Source: Eupeodes corollae (Eukaryota; Arthropoda; Insecta; Diptera; Syrphidae). Taken from it: 64,000 bases of DNA. This document shows, piece by piece, positions 1 to 13,689 of the stretch. The translations under genes were made by a program, and so were the position numbers. Under the pieces are notes generated by a model, which was not told where the DNA came from, did not search any database, and saw nothing but the letters and a program-made list of their open reading frames with translations. How positions within the stretch are numbered: the first letter of the stretch is position 1; each line of letters starts with the position of its first letter. The DNA lies in assembly GCF_945859685.1 (NCBI RefSeq), contig NC_079148.1, positions 145,263,133-145,327,132 on the forward strand, in the 5' to 3' direction.

Positions 1-3000
1 ACAGAAAAAATAAAGATGACAACCCTCCTTCCAACCTCCCCTTTGTGTGAAACTGTGCGTCATTCCTGACATTTATATAAATACACACATAGGTATACAT
101 AATGTTTTTTTTTCTAAAAATATTGTTATCTAACCAATTTGACTAAATATAAAATTATTGATTTCAATTATTCATATAAAACATAACCCAGGTCCTGTGG
201 TTACCAAAGGAGTAAAATTCTTTATTCACAGTTGGGGAGAGAATTTCTTCTTTTTTTGTTTAAAGTAATAAAAATAAATTTCTTACTTTTCTTATCCTAT
301 TTCGAATGGCTCCCTTTTGCAAATATGTAATATACACCAACACCCTCTGATTTTCTCCCTCCTCCCCCACAACCAAAAGCAACAACGTCTGAGGTCAATT
401 GTGAATGTCTTTTTCAGAATTCCACTTGTTTGAATTCTATAATTTTTTTATTTTATTTCTTTTCTCTTCTCCCTTCAAAAAAACAAGAAAAAGAAAATAC
501 CTCTCTAACATTGTGAACAAGGATTTAATTCCCTTTTTCTGAGAAATTTTTCATTTTCGTTGCGCCCGCTGACGCCACTGCCACTTCCACCGCCAAACCT
601 CCGTCATACCTCTCGCAGTTCCGTTTCTTTAGCATTTTGTCTGAGAATTTTTGGATTGGAAGGAAAAAAAGTATATTCCTCAAGGATATCAAGTTGTTTT
701 TGTAACTGGTTACTGCGTTGTTGTCGAAACCACTTCACTAAGCACAAAGAATGCCCTTAAAGTTATATTGCTTTTTCAGGAATTCACAAACAATCTTGTT
801 GTTTCAAATATAAGCACTTTTAGATTAAGGATAAAATATTATATTTAAAATTGTGTGATGGCCCACCAAAGGGGGTGATGGGCGGTGGGTGGTGTTGCGT
901 GTGATATTTTTATGGGAAATTAAATATTCTTTACATTTTAAGTACCTTTACCTACAACTTCCCATCGCTCCCACAGCCAACCAACCTTTCATCTTCTCTA
1001 AGTCATGTTGAGTCTTATAATGAAAAGGAAAAAAAAAACAAAACTCATTTAGGATCTTAAAAAGGCAAGACAATTTAATTTAGCCAATTTGGAAATTTTA
1101 TTTAATAAAGTTATCATTTTATTTGCATAGAAAATGAAAAAGTCAAAATTAAATGAAAAGACAAAGTGTATACATTCAAAGATTCGAAAAAAAAGCTTAT
1201 ATATTAATTTCAAGTCATGTATATAGCTTTTCGTTTCCTTGAAAGTGTATCCTTGCTTTTTGATATTCCTTCCATAAGCCACCAAGCCGACGACGACGAT
1301 ACGATGGGAACCAACCAACTCCATTCCAAGAACATTTTACTTATATTATTCTCACTGAGTCATCCCTGAGCTTGGAGAGCCTCCCAGTCAAATCGAGTCG
1401 AGTCGAGGCGAGTGATTTGGGTCAAGGGAATACACGCGCTCATTGTCACTAGCATTAAAATTTATTGCCAGTAAATAATGAAACATATGTGTTTTTTTTC
1501 CTTTGGCTTGACTTGTGTTTCAGAAAAGCTTCAAAGCAACAGCAAAAAATATATAATGAAAAAGGAAGAAAACAGATTGAATATAAATTCGAAGGCGGAG
1601 GCCATTTTGCAAGGCTTCAAGACATCAACCAAAACCCAAAACGAAAAATGAGACGTGCTGATGATATGATGCTTTGTGTATAGCAAAGAAAAAAAAGCAA
1701 GTATTCGCAGTGTATACCCTGCTGAACATTTTAGCGTTGATACGCGAGTAGGTTATATGGTACCGCGAAATTGCTGAATATTTGAAAAGCTAACTTAAAA
1801 GACATTTAATCGAAGAACGATGATGATGTTGCGAGATGAGGAAGAAGTCGTGGGTATTTTTCTTTCTTTTGGTTCATCTTTTCATCTTTTAGGGCGAGAT
1901 TTTGTGCTTTTTTCTGGTTCTTTTATCATCTCTGAAGCATATTTGATGGGTTTATTGAAGAAGTTCTATGAACTAACAAATTGGGTTGTTAACCCAGGGT
2001 TGATTTCATAATAAATAATGTGGATGGTGTTTTATCGGTTATTTGCAAAGTCATGATTTTTAAGTGTTTTTTTTTGTCTGAAGTAGATAGAAAAAATACG
2101 TTATTTTTCCTTCTGTTTTAATAACATATATGAGAGTTAGGAACTCACGTTAAGCGTTATCTTTATAGGACCAGACATCGTAAGGGATTGTTCTTTCGAT
2201 TTTCTTCTTTTTTCTGTTGAGTATACGAAAGATGTGTAATTTGTTTATAGCTTAAACACGGTTATTACTTGTAAAAAATACTAAAATTCAGAGTTTTAGG
2301 ACATCAGGAAAGTTGCAGGATCTTCCGTTTTGGTAAGATAGTATTTATGTCATTTAGTTTGAGTGGCTGAGTTGTAAGGACCAAATTGTGAACTCTCCGT
2401 TGTATTTTTTTACAAACAACATTTTTGGTGTGTTATAATTTTTGTCAATTTACTTTTTTATTTTTTATTTCAATTTCCTAAAACTCACGATTTTATGAAT
2501 TTTTTGTACCTCGAAACTGAGAGCACTCTTTTTTAAAGAGGCTCTTATACCTTCAAATCCTGTTTTAAACAAAGGAAAGTTTATCAAGAGGAGTTATCGT
2601 ATTACAAAATTTTTGGATAAGAAATTTATATTTTTGAAAGTGTTTAACATAAGTTAAAAACAGACTTTTTGTAAAATTCCAATTTAACTCTTATTTTAAT
2701 TTAAAGCTACAGAACATAAAAGTTGTAAAATTGTACAGATTTTTTTAGCCACACAATTTTACTGATAAGAAGTTTTTATATAAGAAAATTGTCACTAAAT
2801 TTCATTCTGAATACATTTGTTTTAATCAACTCCGTGTTTTGATAGCAATATTTAATAAATGTATTTTTAAATGATGCCAAAGCTCCTGCTTCTCCGAAAA
2901 AAAGAAGATAAGAATTCATTGATTTTACTTAATCTAGAAGATTCCAAAAATGTTTATTTATTGTGAATACTTTTTACACAAAAACAGATGTTGACGGTTT

Positions 3001-3194
3001 CAACTTAAAAAAACTATATCAATAACAAAAAATATATCAGTATACCAAATTTTTAGGCCTTGACCGTGTAAAAATTTAGTGAAAAGTTTTATTTGGCTAA
3101 TGCTAAAGATAAACGAATATTCCTTCAATTAATTCCACATTTCAAAATGCTTCACAATACACTTTTTTATTTAGAATCAACTTCAAAGCACACG
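1..3194. other. Non-coding DNA, nothing recognised
   Basis: AT-rich sequence with many homopolymer runs. The short open frames here (for example 1465-1683 and 1820-2011) are below 95 codons, lack family motifs and use simple-sequence codons. No repeats shared with the rest of the window were seen. Confidence 0.6.
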
Positions 3195-4205
3195 GACTAC
3201 ACCAAACCCAAACTGCGATAGAAATTTCCAGATTTCTATACCTCTCAGATCTTTCTGGGAGGATAGGACATTCCTGGAAGATGGGTCAATCCATTTTTAT
3301 ACAGATGGTTCAAAAACAAAAGAAGGGGTTGGTAGAGATGTGTACTCCGAACGACTGAAATTAAGTGTCTCATTCTGCTTTCCCAATTATTGTACCAGGT
3401 TGCAGGTGAAACTTTTGGCGATAAAAGAAGTCTTGTGAAAACGTGATATCAACATCTGATATCCGTATTTTCTCAGATAGTCAGGCCGGTATCAAATCTC
3501 TGGACTTTGTCTCTACAAACTCTATAACAGTACATAACTGTCGATCATCTCTAATGGATATGGCACAATAGCTTAATATTCACTTTTGCTGGGTAAGGGC
3601 CATAGAGACATTCCAGGTAACTGTAATGCAGATGAACTCGCCAGGAACAGTACAGCCCATCCTACCACGTTTGTACTGGCATACCAATCGCTACTTGTAA
3701 ACTGTTGCTAATGCAAGACGCTGCGAGGAGGGCAGGCACCAGGTGGAACATCATCACCACGTGTCAAGTCACAAAAAACATCTGGCCAACACTGGATTTA
3801 AAACGTTCAAGTTGCTTGCTGTCTATTAGCAGATCGCATATAAGCTCAAGGTGTCATAACCTGACACTGTCTAATAGAAAAGCGCGCCACGCAACTAGGC
3901 TTATTCTCAAATGACTTTGCAGAAGCTGTATGGAAGAGGAAAAGGAGGAAACAGTTCTTCATGTTCTCTATACATGCCCTGCTCTGGCTCGAAGACGCAG
4001 GAAATGCCTAGGAGAATTCTTCATAAACGATCTAAATCATATCAGCATAATCAGCCTCTCACGTTTTGTAAGGGACGCAAACTGGTTCCATTGAGCTTAG
4101 TAGGAAGCCTCAAGATTCATATGTTATCACAATGGGCCTTTAAACTGGCCTAAGTGTGTCAGTGTCCATCTTGGACAGCCACTTTAACCTAATCCACGTC
4201 AATAA
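3195..4205 (+). pseudogene. Dead LINE 3' half (RNase H and C-terminal Cys motif; I/R1/LOA-like)
   Basis: From 3256 the + strand reads as the RNase H domain of a non-LTR retrotransposon: F-Y-T-D-G-S-K followed by L-A-I-K-E and, after a frame break, F-S-D-S-Q-A-G-I-K-S-L. The usual catalytic Glu of the second motif is replaced (L-Q-V-K-L-L where Q-A-E-I-L is typical). Near 3930 the typical C-terminal motif C-x2-C-M-E-E-E-E-E-x-x-L-H-V-L-x-x-C-P-A-L-A-R-R-R appears. Stops and frameshifts occur throughout, so the two open frames at 3705-3914 and 3911-4153 are fragments, not genes. Reverse transcriptase and endonuclease parts are absent. RNase H places it in the I, R1, LOA or related clades. Confidence 0.85.
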
Positions 4206-5087
4206 TTAAATACTGTTTTCGACAGCACTGGTGCATTGAGCTAAATATTGTTATAAGTGCACTCAAATGTTTTTACCTTCTAGGAAAGAGTATTATATGG
4301 GAATTTATTAAACTAAAAAAGAATTTGGGGAGGCTATCGAAAAAGACAAGAAGAATAATTGTGAAAGAAAACATTCCACTCTCTGAAATAACAATCTTCT
4401 ATTTCAACGGCAAAAAAGAAACATAAGGAATAAGCCTTGTCCATATTTTTAGGAATCAATTCTTTTAAGATTGTCCATGCTTTTAGGCTGAACCACAATT
4501 TTAGTACACCTATATTTATAAGATTCTTAAAAATTAGTGTTTTCTAATTTTGGGTTTTTTTCCAAAGTTTTATTTAAAAGTCAAAAAATATTATTATTCC
4601 CATACTATTTTTTTATTTGATTATTTTACGAATGAAATTTTTTCAAACAAATTAAAATTTGAAACTCCTTTAAATCTAGTTTCTTATTAAAATTTGTTTG
4701 GAAGAAACTCAATAATTTGGGTTTAAGTTTAGACAAAGAAATACATTTTGTGATATTCTTTAATTTTTTTTTAAGGTTTTGATGGCCTTAGTTCGAACCC
4801 CACTTCAAAATCAATCTATCGCGCCAGGTTCTTGAGGTTTGACTTTCAGAAAAATCGAAAAAAAAACGTATACAAGGGTTTTTGAAACTGTGTAAATTCA
4901 TGAAGTAGTTTTTTTTTGTGATGATTTTCTAAAGCTAAAATCTTTAAATAATTTAATTAGATTCCAGAAGATACAGATTTTCTGTTTGGAGTTAATCTAT
5001 TTTCAAACCGGTTCCGTGAAATAACTAACTCAATTTGGGGAGTTATTTCTTGGATAAAATGAAATAAATTCCCAAAAACTCATAAAA

Positions 5088-5330
5088 TCAGTCCCCAAAA
5101 AGGATTGACCTAAGTCCCCAACTTTAATAATTGTCTAACCATTTAATTTCTTCTCTAATTCGGTTTCCAGTTGGGCGGAGGGGTAGGGAGTTTGATCTTC
5201 GTGAACCTTCACATAGAGAACAATAATTTTGAGGCAATAAAACCCCAAAAAAGATTGACATAAGTCCCCAACTTAAAGAGTTGTTTCAACATTTTATTTT
5301 TTTTCTAATGCGTTTTTCAGTTGGATGAGG
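5088..5330. repeat. Diverged tandem duplication of about 155 bp
   Basis: CCCCAAAAAGGATTGACCTA with CCCCAACTTTAATAATTG recurs as CCCCAAAAAAGATTGACATA with CCCCAACTTAAAGAGTTG, starting at 5090 and 5243. Each is followed by an ATTTTATTT-like stretch and CAGTTGG. Confidence 0.65.
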
Positions 5331-5899
5331 CCCCTTATCTTTAGTCTTTGGGCACATTTGAAAAAGTGAAATAGGTTCAAATAGTTTAAGAAATAAGGCC
5401 AACTTATTTTACCAAAATCAAAGCACCCAGCATTAGGGTGAGTCAAATATCATGAATATACTCTCCATATTAAAAATGAAAGAAGTCCCATAAAAGCATG
5501 AATTAAATCTCCAAAATGGCGAGTTCTTTGATATGAAAGAACTCCCTATTTTCATACAATTTTTTGGGGGGTTATTTCATATTTTTCACGGATTATTAAA
5601 ACCATTTTAAAAAAGTATATTCCAAAAAACTTGAAGTGAAAACATACAAAAAAATCAGAATTGTTTTGTGTGTATGGCAAAAATTAATTAAATCAAAAAC
5701 TTTATGACTCATACTCAGAATGACAAAGTTAAGTATCAACTCCAAACTTGGTTCATAAGTCATCCCCCCTTCCCCGAACATTGTACTCCAAAATCAAAAC
5801 CAAAAAAAAATGAATTACCAACCTGATTTGATTTTGTTTTTGGCGAGATATTATGCAACCAATAACATTGTTTTGACTTTCATGTGAATTATATCAAGG

Positions 5900-6032
5900 T
5901 TAATGGGTATAATTCCAACGACCGACGAATGTGGTATATTTTTGTGTTTACCCAAATGTATGCCCGGAGCTGGCGCATTTTAAAAATATAAAAATACTTT
6001 GTTTTTTATTATACCCACTGTATACCCATTAA
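5900..6032. repeat. Short inverted repeat
   Basis: TTAATGGGTATA at 5900-5911 faces TATACCCATTAA at 6021-6032, a perfect 12-base inverted pair. A nearby GCGCATTTTA (5972) faces TAAAATGCGC (6068). This may be debris of a small inverted-repeat element or chance in AT-rich DNA. Confidence 0.4.
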
Positions 6033-7579
6033 TTTCTATATACTTTGGGTTACTGACCTGCAATGTCTAAAATGCGCCTCAAAATTTTTTAATAATAATT
6101 TTGTGATATCATTTTTGGTTTGCTGTTTTTGAATCAAACCAAAAATATATACAATCAGGTTTCTATCACGTCATTCAATCTAAATTTAAGTGTTTTGTTA
6201 AAGCACAAGCTCATATATGTATCTATTAGATGAAATCTGGTTAATATATCCAATTCATGAATCCCCCTTCTTTTAATATGATTTGGGAACAAGTCTATAC
6301 CATCAGAGTAATGTTGTCATTTGTGTCATCGTCGGTCGAGTCGTCCCATCATTTTGTCATCCTCCTTATTTTATTATAAGTTCCAACAATTCACACATTA
6401 ACTCAGACTCATCACGGAGGGAAGGCTATCCGCATCGTTAAAAATGCTTCGTTTAGCATGGCCTTGAGATGAGTGTTCATAAGTTCATAGGTCGTTGGCG
6501 TTTGTTCGCATTAATGGATCATTTATCTGCTGCTGCTGCTGCTGTCACTCTTGTCCACTTCCACACCAAACCACACCATCCAACCGACGACGACAACGAT
6601 ATGGCGTCTATATTCTTTGTCCCAAAACCCCAAGAGGGACAAAAAAAAAACATTTTATCAAAATGGAACTTAATTGAAGGATTATTATCCTGCTGTTGCT
6701 GTTGAGTGGTATCTATAGATAGGAGAGGTAGGAGTATCTATATCTGGCCTATACTCTTGTGTTTAGATACACAGAAAAAATGTTGACACGTTCAAAACCG
6801 AATGTTTGGGATTTTTTTAACAATGACATTTGTGAGATGAGATTTCAATATCTTTGTCTGCTTTAAGTGGAGCTAAAATTTCACAATTTTCTAGGAATTT
6901 TATTCGAACAAACAAAAAGGAAAAACCTATGTGTCATTCACACTCCACCCCTTCCTAACACCTCCTAACAAGAATATAGTGAAAAAAAGTCTAAATCAAT
7001 CGATATTTTCTCTTATGGATAAATAATAATTTTAAGTTTGTAATGCAACGTGTAAACAATATAGTTAGCCATTATTGGAGGCCGCATGACTAAACGCCAT
7101 ATAAAGTGTCATATGTGCATTTAAAGTTTGTACCACAATTTGTGGGTGGTGTTGCTATGAAAATATTATAGGTTTTTATGGCGTGAGAATTTAATATAGA
7201 CCAAGTTTTACCCTGGAGGTTTTATTTATTTTTTTTTTTTGTTGTATTTCTATATCCATAACTACGTACTATAATATAAATGGACAAAACATGGAGTTCG
7301 GTATAAAATGGAATTTATAAATACGGTTTCCATCAAACAGGAAATTTATTTATGCATATTCATATGGATAGATATTTACGTAGGTTGAGTAGAGAAGTAT
7401 GCTTATATAATGTTTTTTTAATAATGTTGGAGTTTAATTTAACATAGAAAGGAATTCAATTTTGATGAAGTTTATAGAAATTATTTTGTGTTTTGTTTCA
7501 TAGAATTTAGTTATTTTGTTAGATTTTTGTTTTGAATATTCCAGAGACATTTTATTATTGAAATATAGAAATATTGGAG

Positions 7580-7985
7580 GTATAGATGTGAAGTTTTAAT
7601 AAGTTTTAACAATTTCATGACAAATTCTTCTTTATCCATAATTAAAGGTTCGTGATAGCCAAGGTGTGCTTATTCACTTTTTTCAGATTGATAAAGAAAT
7701 CACGGATTTCTATCAATCTATCTGTCAGTTTGATTGTAAAAATTTAATCATGAATTAAAAATTGCTATGTCAGACATTATAGAAATATGAAAGGTAGAAA
7801 TTTTAAGTTTTAATAAGTGCTAACAATTTTATCACGAATTCTTCTTTATCCATAATTAAAGGTTCGAAAAAGTCAAGTTGTGCTTGTTCTCTTTTTTCCA
7901 AATTGATAAACAAATCATGGATTTTCCACAAATCGTTCCATTTTCCAGTCTATCAGTCAGTTTGGTTGTCAAAATTCCATTCCAT
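7580..7985. repeat. Diverged tandem duplication of about 205 bp
   Basis: Both halves contain TTCTTCTTTATCCATAATTA followed by AAGGTTCG, then a TTGATAAA segment and TCAGTTTGRTTGT in the same order. The first unit runs from about 7580 to 7750 and the second from about 7787 to 7985. No further copies were seen. Confidence 0.7.
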
Positions 7986-9816
7986 CCATTTTAAGTTCCA
8001 ATTTAGTTTAAAGTCAAAAGATTACTATTGTCTTTTTTAATGTTAAACTAAATGCTCTCAAGGCTTTGGGTTGCCTTATTTAATGCAGACAAAATTGGCT
8101 CCTTACAGATTTTTTTTAACGCAATGGTTGAAAATTGTTCGGTCAACTTAGAAATTGCATTATTAAGATGAACGCGTTTGAAATTTTAATCATAAATAAA
8201 ATTGGAATACCTATAATACTAACATTCAAAAACCGAATACTCAAAGGTTATTCCCTACAATAATCTTTTGAGTAAAAATTTTTTAGGTCATTTGACAAAT
8301 TCTAAGAAAATTGTATTAAAGCAAAAATGTCAGATCTTAAAAGTAGAATTTTATTACATAGTTTGGTAGTTCATCGAATGTTATTCTTCCAATTACAATA
8401 AAAAAAAAAACTAACTTTTTAATTAAAAAAAAAATACACAAAATTTTATTCAATAAATTATTTGAGGTTGGGGTTATTTATTGCACCAGCACAAATGGTT
8501 AGTTTCTTTGTGTCCTATTCTTCTAGTACCGACTCGGGTGAAAGACGTGATCGTAATGGACGAGAGAAAAGCGGAAATGCATAATGTCTGCATTCTGTGT
8601 TTTTACATCGTTTCCTTAAACTTGAGCTTTAGATTTTGATAGATAACATTTATTTAAGGTATGTGTGCATCCACTACAGACATTATTTTTAAAAACTGCA
8701 AATATTGGGATTTCAACAAAAATAAATCAGCGAATTTTATTTTTCGAATGAAGTTTTGTTAATATTTATTAATTAGTATGCAATTTTTTGTATGTATAAA
8801 TTCAAATTCCAAGTACTTAAAGGCTTTTACCGACTGAAATCTTTTAGAACAACATTTTTGATGTTATAGGGACTATTTAAAACTTTTCAAAAATGATTTT
8901 TTCAAAATTCTAAGACCGAGGAAAAGTAAAGATTGTTCTTTCTGGTAGAAATAACACGCATGGTGCTTATAATCTCGGACTTATCTGCTTTGTGCAAACG
9001 CCTTTACATTACTCCACACAAAATAAATTTGATAATAATTTGTTAGCAACTTTCAAGTTGGGCAAAACTTATAATTGCGATCCTTTGAACATCGTTTATA
9101 AAAGTTTGTATAATTAAAAAATAATATATAATACATTTTCACGATTTAAAAAGGTACAAAAGCAAAACCAAACTGAACACATGTATGTCAAGTGGCAGCT
9201 GTCAAATAGAGCAACTCCAATGAAAGGATTGCCAGAGTAAAAACCAATTCTCTAAAAAAAAACATTAACTATCCAAAAATGTTGTCGTAGTTAATAGATT
9301 TAAATGTGTCCATGTTTTTTTTTTAAATTAAGTAAAATTATTTTTTAAATGTTTCAATATAGAAAGTGTACTTTGTTTTTTGTATTGTAATTTTGTTTTC
9401 AATCAAAGAAAATGGTTCAAAATCTTGTGCCCATTTAAATTTACATTCATCCATAGTTTTTCAAAACATTTCAGGGCTTAGATGAACATTTAACTGCTTA
9501 AAGTTTATTTTTATTAACAGATTTTTCTTGATATTTGTTATTTTTCAAGCTGTCGAAAACTGTGCCATCAAAACATATTGAAAGCTGTGTTATTTTGTTG
9601 AAATGTACGAGACGTAAAACAAATTCTAAAATGCTTTTGATAGGGTTTTTTATTATTTAAACAGGTTTTAAAAACATTATTTTGAACAAGCCAAATAAGT
9701 TTAAATCAACGTCTTTACTTGTTTTTTAGATTTTTTTTGTAAAAAATCACGTTTTTACCAATTATTATTATTATTTGTTTGATAAGTCCAAATTTAAGTA
9801 TTGAAACTATTGACAA

Positions 9817-9832
9817 CCCCCCCCCCCCCCCC
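9817..9832. repeat. Run of 16 C
   Basis: An uninterrupted C homopolymer in AT-rich sequence. Such runs are rare in insect genomes and length errors are likely here. Confidence 0.95.
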
Positions 9833-11469
9833 TCTTACAAACTTAACCGAAAAAATAAGTTTGTCTTATTGCTCAGAATAATTTTGCTTTATTTTACTTT
9901 GTCAGAGTACAATATGACCAACTTCTGAAAATTGGATTTTTAAAAAACTGGTCTTATTTCATTTGGCTTTTCATTTCACGGCACCTACTTTTTTGTAGGT
10001 TTCTATTTCTTTGTAAAAATAGTAACCAACATTATTCTTAATACACTATTACTTTATGTTCAAAAATATTTGGAAAAATGTGCTTAATATTCTAGAAAGC
10101 CTTAAACGTCGAAAAAGTAACCATTTTTATTTCGACACAAAAAATTAACACCTTTGACGATAAAATTGAAATGTCCACAATTAATTCACATATATAATCA
10201 AGGATAAACCCCGAACCATTCATTACACAAAAATGTCTTACACTTTTTCGAGAGGGTTCGTCCTCCCTAACGTTAAATCAAGGTTACATAACATTTCACA
10301 AAAAGAAAAAAAACTAGAAAACATTGAATAATACATTTAGAATTGTCATTAGCAGCAAGTTCATATACTAATTAAGGACAATTTAAAGGGCGTTTTGTCT
10401 ATCCAACCTCAATTTTCTATTCATTAATGTTCTTTTTTTACTAACTTGATAATTATGTGCATTGATTTAATATAAAAAGAAATCAATGGGTTTAACATTT
10501 TTAAAAGTTACTTTCTTTGACTTGATTCTAACAAAAAACACCTATCGAACCCAATTAATTTCTTTAAAAGTGGCGCCCAACAAAAGTCCCTCTCTTATTA
10601 TATATATTTATTTGTATTTAAATATTTTATTCTATTTAAAATCCCAAAGCTAATTCTCTAATTTCTATATTGTCTTTACTTTTGTAGGAAGGTACGTTTG
10701 TTTTTAAATAAATACCTTTATGTAGTTACAATGTATTTATGTATAAATTAGCATAAACCTAAACTCAAAATGCAAACAACCCCCTAAAACTTTTGTTACA
10801 ATAATACTCGTTTACCCCAGAGCCGCCCTCTTTGTATATCTACTTCTAACTTATATCTACCTCTTATAATATCCCCAAGAAGTAAGCGAAAATTTGTTTT
10901 CGTGACCACAATGGTGTTTGGGATTAGAAGTGGCGTGAATGAAAAACAAAAACAACAACAAAACACTTAAAACGTAATCAACAAGCTAAAAGCTAAACGC
11001 TTCAAACTAAAGAACATCAACCCAGAATACTGTTTTTATATATTAAACAAACCTTCATACCTGCAAATATATACGAATATAGTTAAAAATATAAATTTGT
11101 TTTGAAAATACACAAGTTTTGAGTTTTTTGTTTTCTTTTTTGAATGAATCGAATGCCAATAGATAAAAATACCTTTTCGAAAAAAATTACGCAAATAACT
11201 TCTTGTCAACAAGAACCAATAAGCAAAACAAAAACAAATAAAAAATAAGATAATGAAATGAAAATAAAAGTCACATATTAAAAAATTACAATCAGAGATT
11301 TCAGAAATGAAACACAATTTTCGAACAAAGACAAAAACGGCAACATTTCTACTTCTTCTCTCCAGAATCAACATCAGCGACATAAAAACAGAACTCCAAA
11401 CACTTCATTCCATCAACAACCTACGAGTATGATATACAAAGGAAAAAAGTATCTCGTTTTGTAGAATCA

Positions 11470-12330
11470 TTATCGCAACATCATCCCCCTTTGCCCTCCT
11501 CACAACAGTTCTGTCCGTCGGGCGTCCATAGGCATAACGCGTATAGAGCTACACTCCGCTTCCACAATCCACACAAAAACAACACAACACTATACACACT
11601 GCACTGCCCTTCTGTGCTTTTATTTTCACCCTCAACATTTTGCCACCCATCAATTTTACCCTTACCCCCCTCTGCTCGGTTATGGGTGGTTTCTCTGTTG
11701 GTTCTGCTGTACATCAAGCAGGTCATCCACCCCACTTGTACGTACAAAAAAAAAGATACACTCGTTCTCGTGCAATAAAATACAAACTGTTCTCGTCTCT
11801 TTGACTCCCTCTCTCTTTTTCAACCAGATATGGCTGGCTATGGCTCTAGCTTTAGCTCTATAGCTCTAGAAGCTCTAGTGAGTGGCCTTCCTAGCTCTCT
11901 CTCCTCTCTGTCTGATGTGGGGCCATTCTGGGGGGTGGCAGCAATGGCGGTAGCGGTGGTGGTGGGTGAAGTGTTGAGTCGTTGCCTTCACGAAACAAAA
12001 GCGTTGCCGAGTCGAACAAAACAAAGAGAGAAAAAAAAAGTTGATTTTCAAACTTTTTTTTTCGAGACTAGCCACAGCCAGCCACACATAGCGCACACAA
12101 AAAACTCTCCTCATTAAAGGGTGAAAAACTCACCCTCATGTAGGATCCCTTGTTTCCTCCATTGTTATCCCCATTTTCTTTAAACCCTTTGCACAATGTT
12201 AACAAAAAACTCCCCACGCAGACAGACGACAAAGAGAATGTGGCAATATACATAAAGCCGATGCGGGGAGAAGAGGTGAGGGAGAAGTCGGGACTAGGGA
12301 CTCGGGAGCCTTCGAACTTTGTGAAAAAAA
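11470..12330. other. GC-elevated block, possible regulatory or untranslated exon sequence
   Basis: This block stands out by higher GC, pyrimidine runs (CTCTCTC) and GAGAGA tracts. It has overlapping open frames on both strands (11491-11778 and 11830-12117 on the + strand, others on the minus). Both + strand frames look like translated simple sequence. A strong donor-like TCTA|GTGAGT lies at about 11876-11882. Such islands in large fly introns or intergenic regions are often promoters or enhancers. There is no direct proof. Confidence 0.3.
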
Positions 12331-13689
12331 CATGGCGCTAAATAAAGCAAAAAAAAAACAAAGAATCGGTTTTAATCTAAATGACGTAACACCACACCAA
12401 GTTTTAGTGAGTGTTTTCTGTGGCTTTAGCTTGTCTCGTGTTAATACCTTTTATATTTCTCTCACTCTATTCACCTACCCTACCTTCCCTACCTGGCTGT
12501 CAGTAAGTGAAGAGAAAATGAAGAGAGCCATCCGTCAGTTAATTTGTATTGTTTTTCTTCATCAACCCTTATAGTCATTTTTCTGATAGTGATTACACAA
12601 CAAATCGCGACCCTAATTAAGAAGGTCAAAAGACTTGCAACTTTGTTGTTAGCTTGAGGGGGTTGTTTAAAATTGTATACTCTTATAGATCCACATCGAG
12701 ACATCGAATGAAAACTGCGCTTGCAAGTTGTTTTTTCAGTCTTCATTCTTCAATAACAAGAAACCTCCAATATTATGCATAACTGTTATATCATCACTCC
12801 GCTGGACGACTCTGTTTTAGATGGCGTGAGGCGTGACATATAAAAAAAGAAGAAAAGCTCTTTTTTTTCTGGAAATACTTTTCCATGGTTTTGATGTTTT
12901 GAGAAAAAAAAGAACGTACAACATTCTTTGGTGAGTTCTAAGAACAACAAAAATTGGTCTCTCTTTAAACTCTTTTTTTCTCTCTTAAATACTTGCCTAA
13001 ACGTTTTTGTCGGACTTAAGCGAGTTCAATTGAGTTTTTAGTTGTTTGTGGAGACGATTTTAGACTCTCAAGTCTCAAACCTCAACATACAATGCATGCC
13101 GGCTTGACTGTGCTTTGTTATTTGTTTTTCTCTTTTTTTCTCTCTTTGTAAATTGTGACATCTCTTAATTTTGCTCTCTTTAATTCAGCTAAAATAAAAG
13201 CTTTTCCTTCGATAAAAAATGTCTTATTCTGATTTCTTTGGCCTGTAAGAGTCTAAGAGTACGTTACGTTATCAAAATGATTGTCTTTTGCGCAATATCG
13301 AACGAAAGAGATATTTTTGTTATAATTTTTGTTGTTTTTCTTTTTTCTTTGTGCTGTCAGTGAATTAGTTGAGTAACCTAAATATAATAGTTCTCCCTGA
13401 GCATATAACCTCGTATTTTTGTGGTGTAAACAAAAAAATGTTATTCAACAAGCTGCAAGTAATAGTGATGCCACTTTTTTGCAATCAAGTTGGAATACAA
13501 TACAATAGAGCTGAAAATTGTTATGTTTGTTTATGATTTGGAAACGATTTTAAACGATGACGTAATAGTTTTTTTTTCTTTGTCGATAAAAACGAAACAT
13601 TTAGAGGAGTGAAAGGTTAAAAATTATTGAAATATTGATTTAAATTACAAGGAAAGGGCAACAATAAAGAGAGGAGGCTCAAGCTTACA
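12331..13689. other. Non-coding DNA, nothing recognised
   Basis: T-rich sequence with CTTTTTTTCTC tracts. The open frames at 12332-12574 and 12489-12746 overlap on opposite strands and show no family resemblance. Confidence 0.6.

Larger units (their letters stand above)
4206..11470. other. Non-coding DNA with local duplications only
   Basis: No gene recognised. Apart from the tandem duplications near 5088 and 7580, the inverted repeat near 5900 and the C run at 9817, it is plain AT-rich sequence. A (CTG)n run lies near 6528-6543. A single TGGCGCCCAAC occurs at 10571-10581, the reverse complement of the satellite motif further right. The minus-strand open frame at 11036-11383 is an A-rich shadow. 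Confidence 0.6.

Noticed and set aside
6469..6705. Two overlapping frames with Ala or Cys runs
   Set aside because: They translate a (CTG)n microsatellite in two frames; no other coding evidence.
11830..12117. 95-codon + strand open frame starting M-A-G-Y-G-S
   Set aside because: It is translated simple sequence (GGCTATGGCTCTAGC repeats). Opposite-strand frames of similar length overlap it and there is no family motif.
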